A stretch of DNA of 64,000 nt from Nannocystis exedens (GTDB lineage: Bacteria; Myxococcota_A; Polyangia; Nannocystales; Nannocystaceae): contig NZ_NETK01000001.1 of the NCBI RefSeq assembly GCF_002343915.1, positions 7,206,001 to 7,270,000 on the forward strand. The letters run 5' to 3'. The notes under the pieces are model-generated. The model was not told where the DNA came from. It was given only the letters and a program-made list of their open reading frames with translations, and did not search any database. Of this stretch, positions 60,848 to 64,000 are shown in pieces. Position numbers and translations under genes: made by a program. Each line of letters starts with the position of its first letter. Positions within the stretch are counted from its first letter, which is position 1.

Positions 60848-62536
60848 TCACGAGCGCCAGCGCAGGCCGATCACGCCGTAGGCGGCGGCCGCGTAGAACA
60901 GGGTCGAGATCCACGGGATCCCGAGCGGCGACGTCGCCGGGAGGCCGAGGCCGAGGGCGTACGTGCCGCAGGCGATGCAGGTGATCGTCAGCGCGGCGCG
61001 TACGCCCTGGTTCATGCGGCGCTCGGCCGCCTTGTCGAGCGCCGCCAGCGACGCGGGCGCGAGGCCGACGGCGAGGCGGCCCTCCTGGACGTCCTCGAGC
61101 AGCGCGGGCAGCCGCTGCGGCAGGCTGTGAGCCGCGCGCGACAGCAGGTGGAAGTCGGCCAGCAGGGTCTGCTTGATCCGCTCGCTGCTGTAGCGGTCCT
61201 GGACCATCTGCGAGATGAACGGGCGCGCCAGCTCGAGCGGGTCGACGTCGGGGGCGATCGAGCGGGCCAAACCCTCGGTGGTGAGGATCGCCTTGAACAT
61301 CATGGTGAAGTCGGTCGGCATGCGCACGCGGTGGCGCGTGGCGCCGGCGACCAGCTCGCCGAACAGCTCGCCGATCTGCAGCTCGGACAGCGGCACGCCG
61401 CCGAGGTAGCGCTCGGCGATCTCGACGACGTCGGCTTCGAACGCGGCGTAGTCGACCTTGCCGGCGGTCGGGATCGCCAGGGCGTAGAACGAGCGGGCCA
61501 GCGCCTCCATGTCCTCCGACATCACCGCCCACAGGATGTCGATCAGCTTGTCCTTCATCGACGGCGACAGGCGGCCAACCATGCCGCAGTCGATGATCGC
61601 CAGGCGGCCGCCCTCCTGCACGAACACGTTGCCGGGGTGCAGGTCGCCGTGGAAAAAGCCGTCGATGAACAGCATCTTGTAGGCGGTCTTGAAGTAGACC
61701 TCCACCAGCGGGCGGGTGTCCTCGCCGGACTGCAGCACCTCGCTGAACTTGCGGCCCTCGACGAACTCCATGCACAGCACCTCCTCGGTGCTGAGGGCGT
61801 CGTAGACGACGGGGACGCGGACCTTGTCGTCGCCGGCGAAGTTGCGGTGGAACCTGGCGATGTTGCGCGCCTCGACGCAGAAGTCGAGCTCCTGCGCCAG
61901 CGACTTGGCGAACCCGCGGATGACGCCGACGAGGTCCATCGCCGCGGCCTCGGGGAAGGCCTCCTCGACGTAGGCGGCGGTCGCCAGCAGGATGTTGAGG
62001 TCGCTGGCGATCTTCGGCCGCAGGCCGGGGCGCTGGACCTTGAGGACCACGCGCTCGCCGGTCTTGAGGACGGCGCGGTGGACCTGGGCGATGCTGGCCG
62101 AGGCCAGCGGGGTCTCGTCGATCTCGGCGAACTGCTCGCGCCACTTGGGGCCGAGGTTGCTCCGCAGCTGGCCCTCGATCTGCTCGAAGGGCAGCGGCGA
62201 CACCTGGTCTTGCAGGCAGGTGAGCTCGGCGATGACGGCGTCGGACAGCAGGTCGGGGCGGGTCGACAGGATCTGGCCGAGCTTGACGAAGGTCGGGCCG
62301 AGCTGCGTAAACGCGGCCACGAGGCGCTTGCCGGTGTCGGCGCTGCCGACGGCGGCGCGGGTCAGCTCGGCGCCCGCGAGCTCGACCTGCAGCTCGCGCC
62401 GGAGCTTGAGCTGGGCGACCCACCAGCCGAAGCCGTGGCGGACGAAGACGGTGGCGATCTCGCGGAAGCGGGCCACGTCCTTGGCGCCGGTGACGAGGGC
62501 GCGCGAGGAGCTGACGATCGTGCGCAGGACGGACAC
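60848..62536 (-). CDS. UbiB/ABC1-type atypical kinase family protein
   Basis: 562 aa. The KxGQ region is QLGPTFVKLGQILSTRPDLL, the Ala-rich loop ASASIAQVHRA, the invariant Lys is in VVLKVQRPG, and the catalytic block is GFFHGDLHPGNVFV with IIDCGMVG. Two C-terminal TM segments anchor it. Members support ubiquinone or other isoprenoid-lipid synthesis as ATPases; E. coli UbiB is 546 aa. No ubi genes are adjacent. Confidence 0.9.
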   Translation of the reverse strand: MSVLRTIVSSSRALVTGAKDVARFREIATVFVRHGFGWWVAQLKLRRELQVELAGAELTRAAVGSADTGKRLVAAFTQLGPTFVKLGQILSTRPDLLSDAVIAELTCLQDQVSPLPFEQIEGQLRSNLGPKWREQFAEIDETPLASASIAQVHRAVLKTGERVVLKVQRPGLRPKIASDLNILLATAAYVEEAFPEAAAMDLVGVIRGFAKSLAQELDFCVEARNIARFHRNFAGDDKVRVPVVYDALSTEEVLCMEFVEGRKFSEVLQSGEDTRPLVEVYFKTAYKMLFIDGFFHGDLHPGNVFVQEGGRLAIIDCGMVGRLSPSMKDKLIDILWAVMSEDMEALARSFYALAIPTAGKVDYAAFEADVVEIAERYLGGVPLSELQIGELFGELVAGATRHRVRMPTDFTMMFKAILTTEGLARSIAPDVDPLELARPFISQMVQDRYSSERIKQTLLADFHLLSRAAHSLPQRLPALLEDVQEGRLAVGLAPASLAALDKAAERRMNQGVRAALTITCIACGTYALGLGLPATSPLGIPWISTLFYAAAAYGVIGLRWRS

Positions 62537-62597
62537 GCGCGCGCAGTATACGAGACCCGGCGTCAGGCAGCGGCGCCGGATCTGCTAGACTTGAGGC

Positions 62598-63221
62598 GTG
62601 CGAAGTCGGCTGTGGACATGGCTCCTGGTCGGAGCGGCCGTCTCCGGGTGCGACGCGCCCGAGGGCCGCACGCGAGCGGCCGCGGAGATGGCCGAGATGG
62701 CCGGCTCGCGCACCGCGGAGGCGGCGCGGGCGGCCCGCGCCTGGGCGGGGCAGCTCGGCCTCGGCGAGCTGTCCGAGGCGGCCAAGGGCTGGCTCCGCCA
62801 GGGCGCCGAGGCGTCGTCGTCGGGCATCGAGGCGGTGCTGCAGAAGGGCGAGCAGGTGGTCCCGGTGGCGGTGGAGATCGGGCGGGCGCTGGGCGGCGCG
62901 GTCGACACCAGCACGCAGTTCGAGCCGATCTACCAGGAGGTCCCGGGCGGCTCGACGGAGCTGGCGGTGCGGCGAGCGGAGGCCGACGCGGCGATCCAGG
63001 GCATGCCGCGCGTCGAGCTCATCGACGGGCTCTCGGTCGGCTTCAAGCAGCTGTCGAGCGTCGACGTCGGCCGCACGACCTCGGAGTCGGCGTACCTGGT
63101 GATGTGGCGCCAGCACGACCGGCTCATCGGCTTCGTGTTCCGCTCGCGCCGCGACGTCGCGCTGGCCGAGCTCGTGCGCGAGGCGCCGCGGCTGGTCGCG
63201 CTCGTGCGCTCGGTCCTGTGA
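62598..63221 (+). CDS. hypothetical lipoprotein
   Basis: 207 aa, GTG start. Signal RLWTWLLVGAAVSGC; then an Ala/Glu-rich helical part (about 25-100) and a mixed alpha/beta C-terminal domain (GLSVGFKQLSSVDVGRTTSESAYLVMWRQHDRLIGFVFRS). It is divergent from the kinase gene and 46 bp before ttcA. No family recognised. Confidence 0.65.
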   Translation: MRSRLWTWLLVGAAVSGCDAPEGRTRAAAEMAEMAGSRTAEAARAARAWAGQLGLGELSEAAKGWLRQGAEASSSGIEAVLQKGEQVVPVAVEIGRALGGAVDTSTQFEPIYQEVPGGSTELAVRRAEADAAIQGMPRVELIDGLSVGFKQLSSVDVGRTTSESAYLVMWRQHDRLIGFVFRSRRDVALAELVREAPRLVALVRSVL

Positions 63222-63267
63222 GCAGGCGGTTGCTGCGCCGCCCCCGCCCTGGTATGCCCGGCCGGGC

Positions 63268-64000
63268 GTGGCGAGCCTCCAGCAGACGCTCTTGCGGCAG
63301 ATCAGCCGCGCGAATCGGCGCTTCGGGCTGATCGAAGACGGCGACAAGATCATGGTCGCCATCTCCGGCGGCAAGGACTCGTGGGCGATGCTCCACCTGC
63401 TGCGCGAGTACCGGCGGATGGTGCCGTTCGCGTTCACGTGGGTGGCGGTCAACCTCGATCAGGGCCACCCGGGCTTCCCGGTCGAGGTGCTGCGCGCGTA
63501 CCTCGAGCGCGAGGGCCACGAGCACCGGATCGTCCACGTCGACACCTACTCGGTGGTGAAGCGCGAGGTCCCGGCGGGCAAGGCCTACTGCTCGCTGTGT
63601 TCGCGGCTGCGGCGCGGGATCCTCTACGACGTCGCGGTCGAGCTCGGCTGCACCAAGATCGCGCTCGGCCACCACCGCGACGACCTGATCGAGACGCTGC
63701 TGCTCAACCAGCTCTACGCCGGGCAGCTCAAGGCGATGGCGCCGCGGCTGCGCTCGGACGACGGGCGCAACACGATCATCCGCCCGCTGATCCTGTGCGA
63801 GGAGCGCGACCTGGCCGCGTACGCGGTCGAGCAAGGGTTCCCGGTGGTGCCGTGCGACCTGTGCGGCTCGCAGGACAACCTGCGGCGGGTCTACGTCCGC
63901 CAGCTCCTGACCCGGCTCGAGGCGGACAACCCCGACGTGCGCCGCAGCCTGCTGGCGGCCGCCGGCAACGTCAAGCCGTCGCACCTGCTCGACGCCCGCC
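63268..64000 (+). CDS. ttcA: tRNA 2-thiocytidine(32) synthetase (3' end outside window)
   Basis: Thiolates C32 in the anticodon loop of certain tRNAs using ATP and a 4Fe-4S cluster. GTG start; 244 codons are visible. PP-loop SGGKDS at residues 33-38, CSLCSRLRRG supplying the central CxxC, GHHRDDLIETLLLN, and PCDLCGSQDNLRR, in the order of the TtcA family. The C-terminus is cut by the window edge. Confidence 0.92.
   Translation, partial: MASLQQTLLRQISRANRRFGLIEDGDKIMVAISGGKDSWAMLHLLREYRRMVPFAFTWVAVNLDQGHPGFPVEVLRAYLEREGHEHRIVHVDTYSVVKREVPAGKAYCSLCSRLRRGILYDVAVELGCTKIALGHHRDDLIETLLLNQLYAGQLKAMAPRLRSDDGRNTIIRPLILCEERDLAAYAVEQGFPVVPCDLCGSQDNLRRVYVRQLLTRLEADNPDVRRSLLAAAGNVKPSHLLDAR

Overview
This 64 kb window is about 70% GC with G/C-ending codons. 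It looks like a chromosome segment of a myxobacterium, most likely of the Nannocystaceae type. The support is many lipoproteins with low-complexity Thr/Ser/Asp/Gly linkers and Cys-rich modules, a MYXO-CTERM-like C-terminus (Cys, hydrophobic stretch, Arg tail), NHL and WG-type propeller lipoproteins, a DUF1501 operon and an ECF sigma/anti-sigma pair. The taxonomic call is inference; there is no rRNA or marker gene to settle it.

Layout. 1-6.7 kb: the end of an RND efflux pump, two tandem secreted proteins sharing a Cys-rich tail (one an alpha/beta hydrolase), a Nudix hydrolase and Lnt. 6.8-16.1 kb: an unusual island with an uncharacterised protein, then two tandem structured RNAs that read as bacterial Y RNAs (YrlA type), then a SWIM-like protein, a large unknown protein, a vWA protein, a MoxR-type AAA+ ATPase and a DUF5682 protein, closely packed, plus a broken small gene. 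16.4-28.3 kb: secreted proteins (CBM9-like, a frameshifted CAP-domain lipoprotein, a DUF11-like protein, a four-gene minus-strand NHL/propeller operon), phenylalanine hydroxylase and a 1.2 kb gene-free stretch. 28.4-38 kb: a RegB/RegA-like two-component pair, ThpR, a DppB/DppC-like permease pair (DppC frameshifted), membrane enzymes and a degenerate FHA/sigma-54-type activator. 38.7-46.3 kb: YjbQ, a HAD 5'-nucleotidase, a Crp/Fnr regulator and unknown membrane or lipoproteins. 46.4-51.3 kb: a lipoprotein/DUF1501/haem-motif operon. 51.5-56.6 kb: panB-panC and a CIRCE-controlled groES-groEL with double terminators. 56.6-64 kb: an SDR, a possible beta-barrel protein, the ECF sigma and anti-sigma pair, a Cys-rich lipoprotein, a UbiB-type kinase and the start of ttcA.

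Two things stand out. First, the RNAs at 7574-7930: each has a tRNA-like T-arm, acceptor stem and D-arm in circularly permuted order, the acceptor stem is closed by a loop, and each carries the GNCGAA(N)G element of Ro-binding Y RNAs. No Ro60/Rsr gene is visible. The neighbours are instead an unknown protein and a SWIM/vWA/MoxR/DUF5682 operon. Second, a short palindrome (arms TGTCC and GGACA around a 4-nt variable loop, often extended to ACATGTCC/GGACATGT) recurs at least 15 times between and inside genes, with compensatory arm changes. Fragments of it repeatedly encode the start of lipoprotein signal peptides.
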